From Bradyrhizobium embrapense (GTDB taxonomy: Bacteria; Pseudomonadota; Alphaproteobacteria; Rhizobiales; Xanthobacteraceae), in contig NZ_LFIP02000001.1 in NCBI RefSeq assembly GCF_001189235.2, forward strand, positions 1,415,450 to 1,479,449: a stretch of DNA of 64,000 nucleotides, read 5' to 3'. The notes under the pieces were generated by a model that had not been told where the DNA came from, did no database searches, and saw only the letters and a list, made by a program, of their open reading frames with translations. A program made the position numbers and the translations under genes. This document shows, one piece after another, positions 24,684 to 35,165 of the stretch (position 1 is its first letter; each line of letters begins with the position of its first letter).

Positions 24684-26186
24684 ATGAACGGGCTGTTGCC
24701 AACGCCGAAGGCGGTGCCGACCAAACGGCTGCTCGCGCTCGGGATCGGTCTCATCTTGTGCTTTTCGGCGATCTGCGCGTCCATTCTCTGGGAAATGGCC
24801 GGCAAGGACTATCAGCATGCGAAGGAAGGCGCGACCAACCTCGTCGCCTCCATCGCCAGCGAGATCGACCGCAACATCGAGCTCTACGACCTGTCGCTAC
24901 AGGCCGTCGCCGACGGCGTCAAGCTGCCGGAGCTCCGCAAGATCAGCCCGGAGCTTCGTCAGGTCGTGCTGTTCGATCGTGCCGCCACCGCCAAGGATCT
25001 CGGCTCGATCCTCGTGCTGAATACCGCGGGAGACGTCACGCTGGATTCCCGGACATTGACGCCGCGGACCGCAAATTTCGCCGATCGGGACTTCTTCCGG
25101 GTGCATCAGGCGCGAGCCGACCGCGGACTGTTCATCAGCGCTCCCTGGGTTACTTCGGACGGCGAATATCTGATCAGCCTGAGCCGCCGCATCAGCAATG
25201 ACGACGGCTCCTTTGCCGGCGTCGTCGCGGGCAGCATGCGGCTCAGCTATTTCCACAATCTGTTTCGCAAGCTGAGCTTCGGCATCGGCGACAGCATGGC
25301 GCTGTTCAACACCGATGGCATCATGCTGATGCGGGCACCGTTCGACATCGACAAGATCGGGCAAAGCATCAGAGACTCACAGGTCTTCAAGCAATTCCCG
25401 GCCCGGCAATCCGGCTCCTACACGACGAAATCGCTCGTCGACCAGGTCAGCCGGCTCTATGTCTTTCAGGCCGTCGGACACCATCCCCTGCTGATCGCCG
25501 AAGGCCTCGCGCTCGACGGCATCTATGCCGACTGGTGGCAACAGCTCTGGCTGATCGGAAGCGTGGTGGCGGCGCTCTGCGGCTTCTCGATCGTCCTGAT
25601 GTTCTATCTGCTGGCCGCTCTCAAACGGCGGGCCGCCGCGGAAGACCGGCTCGCGCACCTCGCGAGCACCGACGCGCTGACTGGCCTTGCCAATCGCCGC
25701 CGGCTCGACGATACGCTTGACGTCGAATGGCGGCGTGGCATGCGTGCAAAATCGCCGGTATCGCTTCTGATGATCGACGTCGATCATTTCAAGACCTTCA
25801 ATGATACGTACGGCCACCAGGCCGGCGACGCGGTGCTCGCTACGGTGGGACGATGCATCGCAACCAGCACCAAGCGCGCAACCGATCTCGGTGCGCGCTA
25901 CGGCGGCGAGGAGTTTTCGGTGCTCCTGCCCGGCATCGGCAAGGCAGGCGCATTGGAGGTTGCCGAGCAGATCCGCGCGAAGCTGACGGCTGCGCGCGAA
26001 TCCGAGCATGAGTTGCCGACCGTCAGCATCGGGTTGTCTTGCCTCGTCCCTGATCACGAGCGCACATCGCGCGATCTGCTCAAGGCCGCGGACCTCGCGC
26101 TCTATCAAGCAAAGCATGAAGGCCGCGACCGCGTCATCGTCAGCCCGATCGGGTGGGACAAATCGGGCAAGCGCCACGTCGCCTGA
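24684..26186 (+). CDS. Membrane diguanylate cyclase with extracytoplasmic sensor domain
   Basis: Makes cyclic di-GMP from two GTP. It has 500 residues from the ATG at 24684, preceded by a GGAAG ribosome site. TM1 lies near residues 14-36 (LLALGIGLILCFSAICASIL). A PDC/dCache-type periplasmic sensor of roughly 240 residues follows, with FADRDFFRVHQARADRGLFIS and DGSFAGVVAGSMRLSYF typical of the fold. TM2 lies near 290-310 (LIGSVVAALCGFSIVLMFYL). The GGDEF domain starts near LAHLASTDALTGLANRR. The active site is GGEEF at 407-411, and an inhibitory RXXD site (R398 to D401) lies exactly five residues before it, so product inhibition is expected. No EAL domain is present. The ligand is unknown. Confidence 0.94.
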   Translation: MNGLLPTPKAVPTKRLLALGIGLILCFSAICASILWEMAGKDYQHAKEGATNLVASIASEIDRNIELYDLSLQAVADGVKLPELRKISPELRQVVLFDRAATAKDLGSILVLNTAGDVTLDSRTLTPRTANFADRDFFRVHQARADRGLFISAPWVTSDGEYLISLSRRISNDDGSFAGVVAGSMRLSYFHNLFRKLSFGIGDSMALFNTDGIMLMRAPFDIDKIGQSIRDSQVFKQFPARQSGSYTTKSLVDQVSRLYVFQAVGHHPLLIAEGLALDGIYADWWQQLWLIGSVVAALCGFSIVLMFYLLAALKRRAAAEDRLAHLASTDALTGLANRRRLDDTLDVEWRRGMRAKSPVSLLMIDVDHFKTFNDTYGHQAGDAVLATVGRCIATSTKRATDLGARYGGEEFSVLLPGIGKAGALEVAEQIRAKLTAARESEHELPTVSIGLSCLVPDHERTSRDLLKAADLALYQAKHEGRDRVIVSPIGWDKSGKRHVA

Positions 26187-26231
26187 TCGAGATCGCGGCG
26201 GCACGGTCGGACGCGCGGCCGCCCCGACGGC

Positions 26232-27110
26232 TCAATCCACCGGCAACACGTCGACGGCGACGCTGAGCTTCTGCTTGCGCGCGCCGACGATGATACCGTC
26301 GACCGGCGAGACATCGGCGAAGTCGCGGCCGATGGCGAGAATGATGTGATCGTTGGCGACCATGAGATCGTTGGTCGGATCGAACCCGACCCAGCCGAGC
26401 TCGCTGCCGCACCAGACCGACACCCAGGCGTGGGTTGCGTCCGCGCCCTGCAGCCGCGGCTGGCCCGGCGGCGGAATGGTGCGCAGATAACCGCTGACAT
26501 AGGCGGCCGGCAGGCCGAGGCCGCGAAGCCCCGCGATCATCACATGGGCAAAATCCTGGCAGACGCCGTGGCGCTTCTCGAACACGTCGCGAAGCGGCGT
26601 CGAGATCACGGTGGCCTTGGGATCGTATTTGAAATCGCTGCGGATGCGGCGCATCAGATCGGCTGCACCGGCAAGGATGCCGCCGCCGGGCGAAAAGCTC
26701 GCGGACGCATAGGCCGTCACCGGCCGTAGCACCGGCACCAGCGCGCTGGCGAAGACATAGCCGACCGGCGAGGTTGCATCGAGGCTCAATGCCTCGAATG
26801 CGTTATCGCGCACGCCCTCCCAGGGCGGGCTCGCCGCGTCGCGGAGCGGCGGCTGCCGCGCCACCGAGACCCGCGAGCGCGAATCGATGCGAAGGCTGCG
26901 ATGCGCGGTCTCGATCAGGACGCTTTCGGTCAGCGTGCCGAAGAAGTCGCGCCGCGCGGTACGCTCCGCCGGTTTGGGACGAATCTCGACCGAATGGGAA
27001 ACCAGCTGCTGCCCGTCGCCGGTGATCGGCTCCAGCCGCAGCGAGCAACGCGCGAAGCTGACCTGGGTCTCGTAGCTGTAGGTCGTGACGTGACGGATGT
27101 CGTAAATCAC
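26232..27110 (-). CDS. Transglutaminase-like cysteine peptidase fold protein
   Basis: Cytoplasmic protein of 292 residues with an N-terminal bacterial transglutaminase-associated beta domain (MIYDIRHVTTYSYE) and a transglutaminase core. The predicted triad is C184 (HGVCQDFAH), H227 (ATHAWVSV) and D244 (GFDPTND). Such proteins can hydrolyse or transfer amide bonds. Its ATG overlaps the TGA of the upstream ATP-grasp/alpha-E gene by four bases (27107-27110), so it is the third gene of a tightly packed operon whose first gene encodes a DUF2126 transglutaminase. The combination is known from comparative genomics as a predicted peptide-ligation system. Its substrate is unknown. It converges on the diguanylate cyclase gene with no clear terminator between them. 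Confidence 0.92.
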   Translation of the reverse strand: MIYDIRHVTTYSYETQVSFARCSLRLEPITGDGQQLVSHSVEIRPKPAERTARRDFFGTLTESVLIETAHRSLRIDSRSRVSVARQPPLRDAASPPWEGVRDNAFEALSLDATSPVGYVFASALVPVLRPVTAYASASFSPGGGILAGAADLMRRIRSDFKYDPKATVISTPLRDVFEKRHGVCQDFAHVMIAGLRGLGLPAAYVSGYLRTIPPPGQPRLQGADATHAWVSVWCGSELGWVGFDPTNDLMVANDHIILAIGRDFADVSPVDGIIVGARKQKLSVAVDVLPVD

Positions 27111-29638
27111 GCCAGCCCCGTGAGCTTCTCCGGCCGGCTGGCGTTCGGTCCGTGCGGGAAATAGTGCAGCCCGACCGAGTCGGCGAGGTTGAGCAGGTCC
27201 TGCTCCAGCGCAAACAGCGTCTTGACGTCGAGGCTACCGGCTTCCGCCGTCGTCAACATCGCCTCGACCGCGACCGCGAGCCGCTGCGGCCGCTCGATCA
27301 GGCCGTGCTCCTTCAGGCTCGGCAGCGCGGCGATATGCTCGTTCAGCGCGGCGACCTGGAACGCGACCGAGCGCGGATTGTAGGGATCGAGCACCGCGAG
27401 ATCGCGCACCGGCGTCAGCAGCGGCTGCACCAGATAGCGCGAGCGATAGGTGATCTGGCAATCGACCAGCGTCAACAGGACATCGAGATCCTCGTCACCG
27501 GCTTCGTCATAGGCGAACTGTCGGGCAAAGCGCGTGGTGTTGATGGCGCGCTCGGCACGGCGGCCCATCTCGAGGAAGCGCCAGCCGGCGGCACGGTTCA
27601 TGTTCTCCTGCGCGAGGCCGGCGAAACTCGCGAGTTCCTGCAAGGTCAGCTCGGCGGCGCTGACCACGCCGTCATCGTCGTGCACCTCGATCGCGAGCCG
27701 GTCGGCCATCTCGGTGATGACCTGCCAGGCATCCGGCGACAGCCGCTCGCGCAGCGAGGTTGCGGTGCGCTGCGCCGACCGCACCAGCGACAGCGCCGAG
27801 CCGAACTTCTCCTCGCTCTGCAACGCTTCGAGTGCGACCTTTGCGGGATTGGTGCGCGCGGTCTGCGTGGCCGCGCCCCAGGTGACCAGCATGCGCTGGA
27901 TGCGCTCGGCCGAATGCATCGCCGGCGTCGAACCGGTCGCATTGGCCCGCGCGGGATCGCGCAGCGGCGTACACAGCGCGCGGATCAGGCGAATGGTAGC
28001 CTCGGCACGCTCGAGATAGCGGCCGAGCCAGAACAGATTATCGGCCGCGCGGCTCGGCAGCACGCCGGCGATACGTCGGATGCGGACGGTGTCGACCGCC
28101 GGCAGCAACGTCGAGGTCGCGACCGCTTTGTCGGACACCACCCAGACGTCGGCGGACACCGCGCCGTCGCCCATCGACACCGCGCGCGCATCCGCCCGAT
28201 CGGCAATCCGGCAGAAGCCGCCGGGCAGCACGGTCCAGCCGTTCGGCGTCGCCGCCGCGAACACCCGCAGCACGAACGGACGCGGCGCGATGCGGCCGTT
28301 CTCCCACACCGGCGTCGTCGACAGCCGGACCAGCTCCTGCCCGACATAGTCGATGCCGCGATGGCCGATCGCGTCCTTCAGACGGTCGCGGTCCGCGGCC
28401 GACAGCTCGCCCGGTAGCACCGGGCCATGGCCCGGAAAATCCGCAACGCCGCGGCCATAGGCGCCTTCGATCGCGAATTCGTCGAACCGCGACAGCACCT
28501 CTTCGCGGGCGGGCTTCTGGCCGCACCACCATGTCGCGATGTGCGGCATCATCAGGTCTTCGGAGAGCAGGCGTCGGCACAGATTGGGCAGGAAGCCGAG
28601 CAGTGCCCGCGCCTCCATCACGCCCGAGCCCGGCATGTTGGCAACCACGGCGCCGCCCTTGCGCAGCACCTCGACGAGGCCGGGCACGCCGAGATAGGAG
28701 GAGGCGTCGAGCTCGAGCGGATCGAGCATGTTGGAATCGACCCGGCGCAGCAGCACGTCGAGCCGCTTCAGTCCGGCAACGGTGCGAATATGGATGCGGT
28801 CACCGGAGACCGCGAGGTCGTCGCCCTCGACCAGCAGAAAGCCGAGATAGCGCGCCAGCGTGGCATGCTCGAAATAGGTCTCGCTGAACGCGCCGGGCGT
28901 CAGCAGGCCGATCCGCGGCTCGTCGCGGTCGGCGCTGGCGCGAAGTGAATCGCGAAACGCCTCGAAGAACGGCGCAACGCGCTCGACATTCATCGACTTG
29001 TAGAGATTGGAGAAGGCGCGTGACAGCACCAGGCGGTTTTCCAGCGCATAGCCCGCGCCCGACGGCGCCTGCGTGCGATCGCCGAGCACCCACCAGCGGC
29101 CGTCGGGCCCGCGGCCGATGTCGGCGGCATAGAGATGCAGATAGCGGCCGCCCGGCGGCTTGATGCCGCTGACCGCGCGCAGATATTCGCTGCTGCCGGC
29201 AATCGCCGCGGCAGGAATTGCGCCCTCGGCGACGAGACGGCCATCGCCGTAGAGATCGGCCAGCACCATTTCCAAAAGCTGCGCGCGCTGCGCGACACCA
29301 GCGGCGAGCTGTCGCCAGTCAGCCGCATCGATGATCAGAGGAAGATGGCTGAGCGGCCAGATCCGATCCGACGTATCCCCGTGCGGGCGATAGGTGACGC
29401 CAGCCTCGCGCAGGTGGCGGTCGGCAGAGGCGAAGCGGCGCTCGATGTCGGCCGGCGACAGCGCGGCAAAGGCGTCGAAGAAACGGGCCCAGACCGGCCG
29501 CGGCGCGCCATCCTCTGCGAGGAATTCATCGGGAATTCCAGGCAGCCGGACATAGTCGCGGGCCCATTGCGCCATCCGGCGCTGACCGGGACGGGCCCTG
29601 CTCTCTTGACTGTTTCCTTGGCCACCCGATGCCGTCAT
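27107..29638 (-). CDS. Circularly permuted ATP-grasp / alpha-E domain fusion protein
   Basis: Fusion of 843 residues. Residues from about 30 to 490 form a circularly permuted type 2 ATP-grasp domain (PDEFLAEDGAPRPVWARFFDA at the start, then GVTYRPHG, WVLGDRTQAPSGAGYALENR and GLLTPGAFSETYFEHATLARYLG). ATP-grasp enzymes of this type are expected to form amide bonds through acyl-phosphate intermediates. Residues from about 510 to 840 form an alpha-E (DUF403) helical domain that begins near PSRAADNLFWLGRYLERAEATIRL. In many genomes these are separate genes, so the fusion supports joint action. It overlaps the transglutaminase gene and starts 20 bases after the DUF2126 gene. The start at 29638 is tentative; MAQWARDY, 21 codons in, is an alternative. 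Substrates are not known. Confidence 0.93.
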   Translation of the reverse strand: MTASGGQGNSQESRARPGQRRMAQWARDYVRLPGIPDEFLAEDGAPRPVWARFFDAFAALSPADIERRFASADRHLREAGVTYRPHGDTSDRIWPLSHLPLIIDAADWRQLAAGVAQRAQLLEMVLADLYGDGRLVAEGAIPAAAIAGSSEYLRAVSGIKPPGGRYLHLYAADIGRGPDGRWWVLGDRTQAPSGAGYALENRLVLSRAFSNLYKSMNVERVAPFFEAFRDSLRASADRDEPRIGLLTPGAFSETYFEHATLARYLGFLLVEGDDLAVSGDRIHIRTVAGLKRLDVLLRRVDSNMLDPLELDASSYLGVPGLVEVLRKGGAVVANMPGSGVMEARALLGFLPNLCRRLLSEDLMMPHIATWWCGQKPAREEVLSRFDEFAIEGAYGRGVADFPGHGPVLPGELSAADRDRLKDAIGHRGIDYVGQELVRLSTTPVWENGRIAPRPFVLRVFAAATPNGWTVLPGGFCRIADRADARAVSMGDGAVSADVWVVSDKAVATSTLLPAVDTVRIRRIAGVLPSRAADNLFWLGRYLERAEATIRLIRALCTPLRDPARANATGSTPAMHSAERIQRMLVTWGAATQTARTNPAKVALEALQSEEKFGSALSLVRSAQRTATSLRERLSPDAWQVITEMADRLAIEVHDDDGVVSAAELTLQELASFAGLAQENMNRAAGWRFLEMGRRAERAINTTRFARQFAYDEAGDEDLDVLLTLVDCQITYRSRYLVQPLLTPVRDLAVLDPYNPRSVAFQVAALNEHIAALPSLKEHGLIERPQRLAVAVEAMLTTAEAGSLDVKTLFALEQDLLNLADSVGLHYFPHGPNASRPEKLTGLA

Positions 29639-29658
29639 TGCACTTCCCCTGCAGCCAA

Positions 29659-32600
29659 TTAGTGCAGGAGCGGCGTCCGCAAGTCGAGGGTCAAGGGAAA
29701 CTCAATTGTGCGTTCCTCCGGCGGCGGTTCTATCTTGCCGGGGCTATGACCGTGCTCCTGGAAGCGCGCCAGCCGCCGCGCCTCGGCCTCGTAGGAATTA
29801 ACCGGCTTGGTCTCGTAGTTGCGGCCGCCGGGATGGGCGACGTGATAGACGCAGCCGCCAAGCGAGCGGCCGTTCCAGGTGTCGATCAGGTCAAACGTCA
29901 GCGGCGCGTGCACGGGAATGGTCGGATGCAGGCCGGAAGCCGGCTGCCAAGCCTTGAAGCGCACGCCGGCGACCGCCTCGCCGGCGCGGCCGGTCTCGGT
30001 CATCGGCATCCGTCTGCCGTTGCAGGTGATGACGTGGCGGCCCTCGACGAAACCGGTCGCCTTCACCTGCAACCGCTCGACCGAGGAATCGACGTAGCGC
30101 ACGGTGCCGCCCGAGGTGCCTTCCTCGCCGAGCACGTGCCAGGGTTCGAGCGCCTGCCGCAGTTCGAGGCCGACGCCGCCATGATGGACACGGCCGAAGG
30201 CGGGAAAACGAAATTCGAGTTGGGCCTGATACCATTCCGGCTCGACGTCGTAGCCGGAATGCCTGAGCTCGGCGAGCACGCCGAGGAAATCCTCCCAAAG
30301 GAAATGCGGCAGCATGAAGCGGTCATGCAGCGCGGATCCCCAGCGCACGAACTTGCCCTGCTGCGGCTCGCGCCACAGCTTGGCGATCAACGCGCGGATC
30401 AAGAGCTGCTGCGCCAGCGACATCCGCGGATCGGGCGGCATTTCGAGCGCACGGAATTCGACCAGTCCGAGCCGGCCGGTCGGACCGTCGGGAGAATAGA
30501 GCTTGTCGATGCAGATCTCGGCGCGATGGGTGTTGCCGGTGATATCGACCAGAATGTGCCGGAACAGCCGGTCGACCAGCCACAGCGGCGCGTCCATGCC
30601 CGGCGGCGGCACATGCGACAGCGCGATCTCGAGTTCATAGAGCCCGTCATGCCGCGCCTCGTCGATGCGCGGCGCCTGGCTGGTCGGACCGATGAACATG
30701 CCGGAGAACAGATAGGACAGCGACGGGTGCCGCTGCCAATACAGCACCAGGCTCTTCAAGAGATCGGGCCGGCGCAGGAACGGCGAATCCTCCGGCTTGC
30801 TGCCGCCGACCACAATATGGTTGCCGCCGCCGGTGCCCGTGTGGCGACCGTCGATCAGGAAACGGTTGGCCCCGAGCCGCGTCTTCGCGGCGTCCTCATA
30901 GAGGCCGAGGGTGATGTCGACGGCCTCGCGCCAGCTTTGCGCCGGCTGCACGTTGATCTCGATCACGCCGGGATCCGGCGTCACCTTGATCACCTCAATG
31001 CGCGGATCGAACGGCGGCGCGTAGCCTTCGACATGGACTTGCAGCTGCAACTCTTCGGCCGCGGCTTCAATCGCGGCGATGAGCTCGAGATAATCCTCGA
31101 CCTTCTCCACCGGCGGCATGAAGGCGCACAGCACGCCGTCGCGCACCTCGATCGACATCGCAGTGCGGACCGGCAGCGGCTCGGGAATCTCTTTCAGTGC
31201 CTGCTGCAATTCCTCGGACAGCGCCTCGCGCGGCGCCATCGGATCGCGCTCGATGACGTAGGGATAGTCGTCGGGCGGGACATATTCGAGCGAGGCGATC
31301 GGAAGCCGCAGGCCGAGCGGGGAATCGCCGGGGGACAGAAACAGATGGCTGCGCCGGATCTTCCAGTGTTCGCTGCGCCAGCGCGCCGGCACGCGCTCAC
31401 CAAGCGGGCTCCAGCGCTGGATCGGCAGCACGTAACCTTTCGGCGTGGTCAGCCCCTCGTCGAACACCCGCGCGAGCCGCGCGCGCTCTTCCGGATCGGT
31501 CAGTTTGGAATTCGCAGGTGTCACATTGGCCGGCAGGCCGGCCTCACGTTGCAGCCAGAAGGCGGGATCTTCATAGGCCGGCATGGCATAGTCGGCGCCG
31601 AGACCAAGCCTTGCTGCAGTCGCCTCGACGAAACGTTTGGCTTCCGCGATCTCGGCCTTGCGCGAATTCTCGACGCTTGCGATCAGATCGGCATTCTTCC
31701 AGATCGGCTTGCCGTCCTTGCGCCAGTAGAGGCCGAACGCCCAGCGCGGCAGGCTTTCGCCGGGATACCATTTGCCCTGACCGTAGTGCAGCAGGCCGCC
31801 GGGTGCGAACCGTGTGCGCAGCTTGCGGATCAACTCGTCGGCCAGCGCGCGCTTGGTCGGGCCGACCGCGGCAACATTCCACTCCGGCGATTCCAGATCG
31901 TCGACCGAGACGAAAGTCGGCTCGCCGCCCATGGTGAGCCGCACGTCGTCCTTCTGCAGATCGGCATCGACCTGCTCGCCGAGCCGATCGAGCCGCGCCC
32001 AGGATTGATCGGAGAACGGCCTCGTGATCCGCGGCGCCTCGCGGATGCGCTTGACGCTCATCTCGAAGCCGAACTCGGTATTGGCGATACCAGCAGTGCC
32101 GGTCACCGGCGCGGCCGAGCGGTAGTGCGGCGTGGCGCAGACCGGGATATGGCCCTCGCCGGTCAGCATGCCGGAGGTGACGTCGAAACCGATCCACCCT
32201 GCGCCCGGCAGATAGACCTCGGCCCAGGCGTGCAGGTCGGTGAAGTCGCTCTCGACTTCGCGTGGCCCCTCGAGCGGATCGATGTCGGGCCGCAGCTGAA
32301 TGAGGTATCCGGAGACGAAGCGCGCGGCGAGCCCGAGATGGCGCAGCGCCTGGATCAAGAGCCACGCCGAGTCGCGGCAGGAGCCGGAGCCCGCGGCCAG
32401 CGTCTCCTCAGGCGTCTGGATGCCGGCCTCCATGCGGATCACGTAGCTGATCTTCTTCTGCAGCTGCGCGTTGAGCTCGACCAGGAAATTGACGGTCGAG
32501 TCGGCCTGGCGCGGAACGTCCTTCAGATAGGCCGCGAACAATGGCCCGGGTTCATCGGTCTCAAGATAGGGCGCAAGCTCGGTCTTGAGATCGGCGGGGT

Positions 32601-32916
32601 ATTCAAATGGAAAGCTGTTGGCGTAGGGCTCGACGAAAAAATCGAACGGATTGACCACCGTCATCTGCGCGGTGAAGTCGACCTCGACCTTGAGCTCGGT
32701 GGTCTTCTCCGGAAACACGTAACGCGCCAGCCAGTTGCCTTGGGGATCCTGCTGCCAGTTCACGAAGTGATTGGCGGGCGTGACCTTGAGCGAATAGCTC
32801 AGGATCGGCGTGCGTGTGTGCGGCGCCGGCCGGAGCCGAATGGTCTGGGGCCCGAGATCGATCGGCCGGTCGTATTTGTAGTGCGTGACGTGATGCAGTG
32901 CGACGAAGATCGACAC
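29659..32916 (-). CDS. Transglutaminase family protein with DUF2126 domain
   Basis: Large cytoplasmic protein of 1085 residues. The GTG at 32916, with GGAG upstream, was chosen because [23 protein letters not shown] is the usual family start; the longer ATG form adds 28 atypical residues. The N-terminal 300 residues form a transglutaminase module: the Cys is in [10 protein letters not shown], the His in [11 protein letters not shown], and the Asp in [10 protein letters not shown]. The rest is DUF2126, with WPRW-like sequence [32 protein letters not shown] and [22 protein letters not shown]2126 has a glutamine-synthetase-like appearance in published family analyses and is a candidate amidoligase. 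It is the first gene of the operon with the ATP-grasp/alpha-E fusion and a second transglutaminase. Confidence 0.93.
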   Translation of the reverse strand: MSIFVALHHVTHYKYDRPIDLGPQTIRLRPAPHTRTPILSYSLKVTPANHFVNWQQDPQGNWLARYVFPEKTTELKVEVDFTAQMTVVNPFDFFVEPYANSFPFEYPADLKTELAPYLETDEPGPLFAAYLKDVPRQADSTVNFLVELNAQLQKKISYVIRMEAGIQTPEETLAAGSGSCRDSAWLLIQALRHLGLAARFVSGYLIQLRPDIDPLEGPREVESDFTDLHAWAEVYLPGAGWIGFDVTSGMLTGEGHIPVCATPHYRSAAPVTGTAGIANTEFGFEMSVKRIREAPRITRPFSDQSWARLDRLGEQVDADLQKDDVRLTMGGEPTFVSVDDLESPEWNVAAVGPTKRALADELIRKLRTRFAPGGLLHYGQGKWYPGESLPRWAFGLYWRKDGKPIWKNADLIASVENSRKAEIAEAKRFVEATAARLGLGADYAMPAYEDPAFWLQREAGLPANVTPANSKLTDPEERARLARVFDEGLTTPKGYVLPIQRWSPLGERVPARWRSEHWKIRRSHLFLSPGDSPLGLRLPIASLEYVPPDDYPYVIERDPMAPREALSEELQQALKEIPEPLPVRTAMSIEVRDGVLCAFMPPVEKVEDYLELIAAIEAAAEELQLQVHVEGYAPPFDPRIEVIKVTPDPGVIEINVQPAQSWREAVDITLGLYEDAAKTRLGANRFLIDGRHTGTGGGNHIVVGGSKPEDSPFLRRPDLLKSLVLYWQRHPSLSYLFSGMFIGPTSQAPRIDEARHDGLYELEIALSHVPPPGMDAPLWLVDRLFRHILVDITGNTHRAEICIDKLYSPDGPTGRLGLVEFRALEMPPDPRMSLAQQLLIRALIAKLWREPQQGKFVRWGSALHDRFMLPHFLWEDFLGVLAELRHSGYDVEPEWYQAQLEFRFPAFGRVHHGGVGLELRQALEPWHVLGEEGTSGGTVRYVDSSVERLQVKATGFVEGRHVITCNGRRMPMTETGRAGEAVAGVRFKAWQPASGLHPTIPVHAPLTFDLIDTWNGRSLGGCVYHVAHPGGRNYETKPVNSYEAEARRLARFQEHGHSPGKIEPPPEERTIEFPLTLDLRTPLLH

Positions 32917-33016
32917 GGACCGAGGACTCCAGCAGCTTTTTTGAGCAGAACACTGGTTCCGGTCGACATCAAGCACTAACAACGGGCAGCGATTGCCCAA
33001 GCGGCGGGCTACGGGA

Positions 33017-33514
33017 CTAGCGGCCGATCGCGCTGGATACCTGCGACGCCAGTTGCTCGGCGAGCATGTGATAGCCCTCGGGCGTCAGATGCTGACCATC
33101 CGGCTGATGCGGGAGGCCGTGCAGCATCCCGTTGGAGAGCATGATCACCGCGATGCCGCGGGCGCTGAGGCGGCTTTGAATATCCGCGGTCCGGTCGGGG
33201 CTGCCCTTGCGCCGATCGTTGCCGCCCGGCTGTAGAATCACGGCACGGGTCCCGTTCGGAACGGCGCGGTCCAGGCGCTGCAGCATTCCTTCCGTGGTGT
33301 CGCCATTGATGCCGGCGTTCACGACACGGACGCTCAAACCCTTCGTCCGCAAGATCGCTTCAAGCTGCGCGGGATAGGCCTGGTTGCGCGCCACGCCCTT
33401 GCCATAGGTGTTGCTCGCGCCAAGCGCCACGATGGTTGTGGCACCGGCCGAACCGACGCCGAGCGTCAAGGCGGCCAGCAATGCGAAGCATCCAATCAAC
33501 CGCCGCACGCGCAT
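33017..33514 (-). CDS. SGNH/GDSL-family hydrolase
   Basis: Secreted esterase-like protein of 165 residues. The start at 33514 has a strong GGAGGA ribosome site and gives a clean signal peptide ([20 protein letters not shown], cleavage after AGA). The four SGNH blocks are visible: GASNTYGKG (block I, the Ser nucleophile, with GAS instead of GDS), NAGINGDT (block II Gly), LQPGGNDRR (block III Asn) and [10 protein letters not shown] (block V Asp and His). The size and motifs match the TesA/arylesterase group. Substrate is unknown; lipid esters or acetyl groups are usual. It stands alone, 100 bases after the DUF2126 gene start on the same strand and separated from the next gene by a repeat element. 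Confidence 0.9.
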   Translation of the reverse strand: MRVRRLIGCFALLAALTLGVGSAGATTIVALGASNTYGKGVARNQAYPAQLEAILRTKGLSVRVVNAGINGDTTEGMLQRLDRAVPNGTRAVILQPGGNDRRKGSPDRTADIQSRLSARGIAVIMLSNGMLHGLPHQPDGQHLTPEGYHMLAEQLASQVSSAIGR

Positions 33515-33532
33515 GTTTCCTCCATTCAATCC

Positions 33533-33612
33533 GTAGCCCGGATCGAGCGTAGCGCAATCGGGGGGTCTCCACGGTAAGAGCGTCCCGGATTTCGCTGCGC
33601 TCCATCCGGGCT
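33533..33612. repeat. REP-like palindromic intergenic element
   Basis: Two arms lie head to head: GTAGCCCGGATCGAGCGTAG at the left and, in reverse, the matching AGCCCGGATGGAGCGCAGCG at the right (33593-33612). This is the common Bradyrhizobium-type element that folds into a long imperfect hairpin. It fills the gap between the SGNH hydrolase gene and the dehydratase gene. Confidence 0.7.
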
Positions 33613-33621
33613 TTGCAAACA

Positions 33622-35145
33622 CTACATCGTTGCGCCCAGCACCCAGGGCGCGAACTCGGCGCCGCCGAAGTCAAAGCTCTCGCTCTTGGTCGGCTGGCCC
33701 GAGGCGGTCTTGAGGATCAGGTCGAAGATGCGCTGGCCGCATTCCTGCACACTCTCCTCGCCGTCGAGGATGGTGCCGCAATTGACGTCCATGTCGTCTT
33801 GCATCCGCTTGTACATCGGCGTGTTGGTGGCGAGCTTGATCGACGGCGCGGGCTTGCAGCCGAATACGCTGCCGCGGCCGGTGGTGAAGCAAACGAGGTT
33901 GGCGCCGCCGGCGACCTGCCCGGTGGCGGCGACCGGGTCGTAGCCGGGCGTGTCCATGAACACGAAACCCTTCTTGGTGACGGGCTCGGCGTAGTTGAGG
34001 ACGTCGACGAGGTTGGTGCTGCCGGCCTTGGCCATTGCACCGAGCGACTTCTCCAGGATGGTGGTGAGGCCGCCGGCCTTGTTGCCGGGACTCGGATTGG
34101 CGTTCATCTCGGCGCCTTCGCGCTGGGTGTATTCCTCCCACCAGCGCATCAGGCCGACCAGCTTCTCGCCGACCTCGCGGCTGACCGCGCGGCGGGTCAA
34201 CAGATGCTCGGCGCCGTAGGTCTCCGGCGTCTCCGAGAGGATCACCGTACCGCCGTGGCGAACCAGGAGGTCGCTCGCGGCGCCAAGCGCCGGATTGGCC
34301 GATACGCCGGAGTAACCATCCGAGCCGCCGCATTGCAGCGCCACGGTCAACTCGCTTGCCGGCACCGCCTCGCGCTTGACCTTGTTGGCGTCGGTGAGCG
34401 CTTCCTTCACGAAGGCCACACCGGCTTCCACGGTCTTGCGCGTGCCACCGACCTCCTGGATGTCCATCGCACGCAGGCGGCCGGCGAGCTTCTGTTCCTG
34501 CATCAAGCCGCCGATCTGGTTCACCTCGCAGCCGAGGCCGAGCACGATGACGTTGGAGAAATTGACGTGCCGCGCATAGCCGCCAAGCGTGCGGCGAAGC
34601 AGCGCCAACGGCTCGTCCTGCGTCATGCCGCAGCCGGTCTTGTGGGTCAGCGCCACGACGCCGTCGACATTCGGGAAATCCGCCAACGGGTTGTCGCCGG
34701 TGAACGGGTTCTTCTTGAACATGTCGGCGACGATTCCGGCGACGTGAGCGCTGCAATTCACAGAGGTGAGGATGCCGATATAGTTGCGCGTCGCGACGCG
34801 GCCGTCGGCGCGGCGGATGCCCTCGAAGGTCGCCGGCAGATCGAAATTCGGCACCGGCTTGACGTCGACGCCGTAGGCGTAGTCCTTGGCAAAATCGCCC
34901 ATGCCGCAGTTCTGCGTATGCACATGCTGACCGGGCGCAATCGGCTGGGTTGCAAAGCCGATGATCTGGCCGTAGCGCCGGATCGGCTCGCCCTGCGCGA
35001 TCGGCTTGATCGCGACCTTGTGGCCCGCGGGGATGCGGTCGACCGTGGTGATACCGTCGGCGACTTCCAGTCCCGGCGGCAGGCTCGCGCGCGCGATCAG
35101 GACGCTGTCGTCGGCGTGCAGACGGATCACTTGTGCCGAGGCCAT
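33622..35145 (-). CDS. UxaA/GarD family sugar-acid dehydratase
   Basis: Dehydratase of 507 residues in the altronate/galactarate dehydratase family. The start at 35145 (MASAQVIRLHADDSVLIARASL) gives the N-terminal SAF domain (residues 1-95) ending in GQHVHTQNCGMGDF. The C-terminal UxaA domain has FEGIRRADGRVATRNYIGI, HKTGCGM, GLGCEVNQI, LQCGGSDGYSG and TPGYDPVAATGQVAGGANLV. These conserved Cys and His motifs hold the catalytic metal. Enzymes of this family dehydrate D-altronate, D-galactarate or similar acids to 2-keto-3-deoxy acids. An HpcH/HpaI aldolase is encoded just upstream on the same strand and could cleave such a product. The exact sugar acid cannot be fixed from sequence; single-chain length (as in GarD) supports galactarate-type or related substrates. 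Confidence 0.9.
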   Translation of the reverse strand: MASAQVIRLHADDSVLIARASLPPGLEVADGITTVDRIPAGHKVAIKPIAQGEPIRRYGQIIGFATQPIAPGQHVHTQNCGMGDFAKDYAYGVDVKPVPNFDLPATFEGIRRADGRVATRNYIGILTSVNCSAHVAGIVADMFKKNPFTGDNPLADFPNVDGVVALTHKTGCGMTQDEPLALLRRTLGGYARHVNFSNVIVLGLGCEVNQIGGLMQEQKLAGRLRAMDIQEVGGTRKTVEAGVAFVKEALTDANKVKREAVPASELTVALQCGGSDGYSGVSANPALGAASDLLVRHGGTVILSETPETYGAEHLLTRRAVSREVGEKLVGLMRWWEEYTQREGAEMNANPSPGNKAGGLTTILEKSLGAMAKAGSTNLVDVLNYAEPVTKKGFVFMDTPGYDPVAATGQVAGGANLVCFTTGRGSVFGCKPAPSIKLATNTPMYKRMQDDMDVNCGTILDGEESVQECGQRIFDLILKTASGQPTKSESFDFGGAEFAPWVLGATM

Positions 35146-35165
35146 GGGAGTTCTCCTTGGTGTTT

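Noticed and set aside
29629..32979. A 1116-codon open frame on the plus strand, antisense to the DUF2126 gene
   Set aside because: High GC makes long antisense frames common. The translation is rich in Arg, Asp, Gln and His without domain features, while the minus strand encodes a clear two-domain protein.
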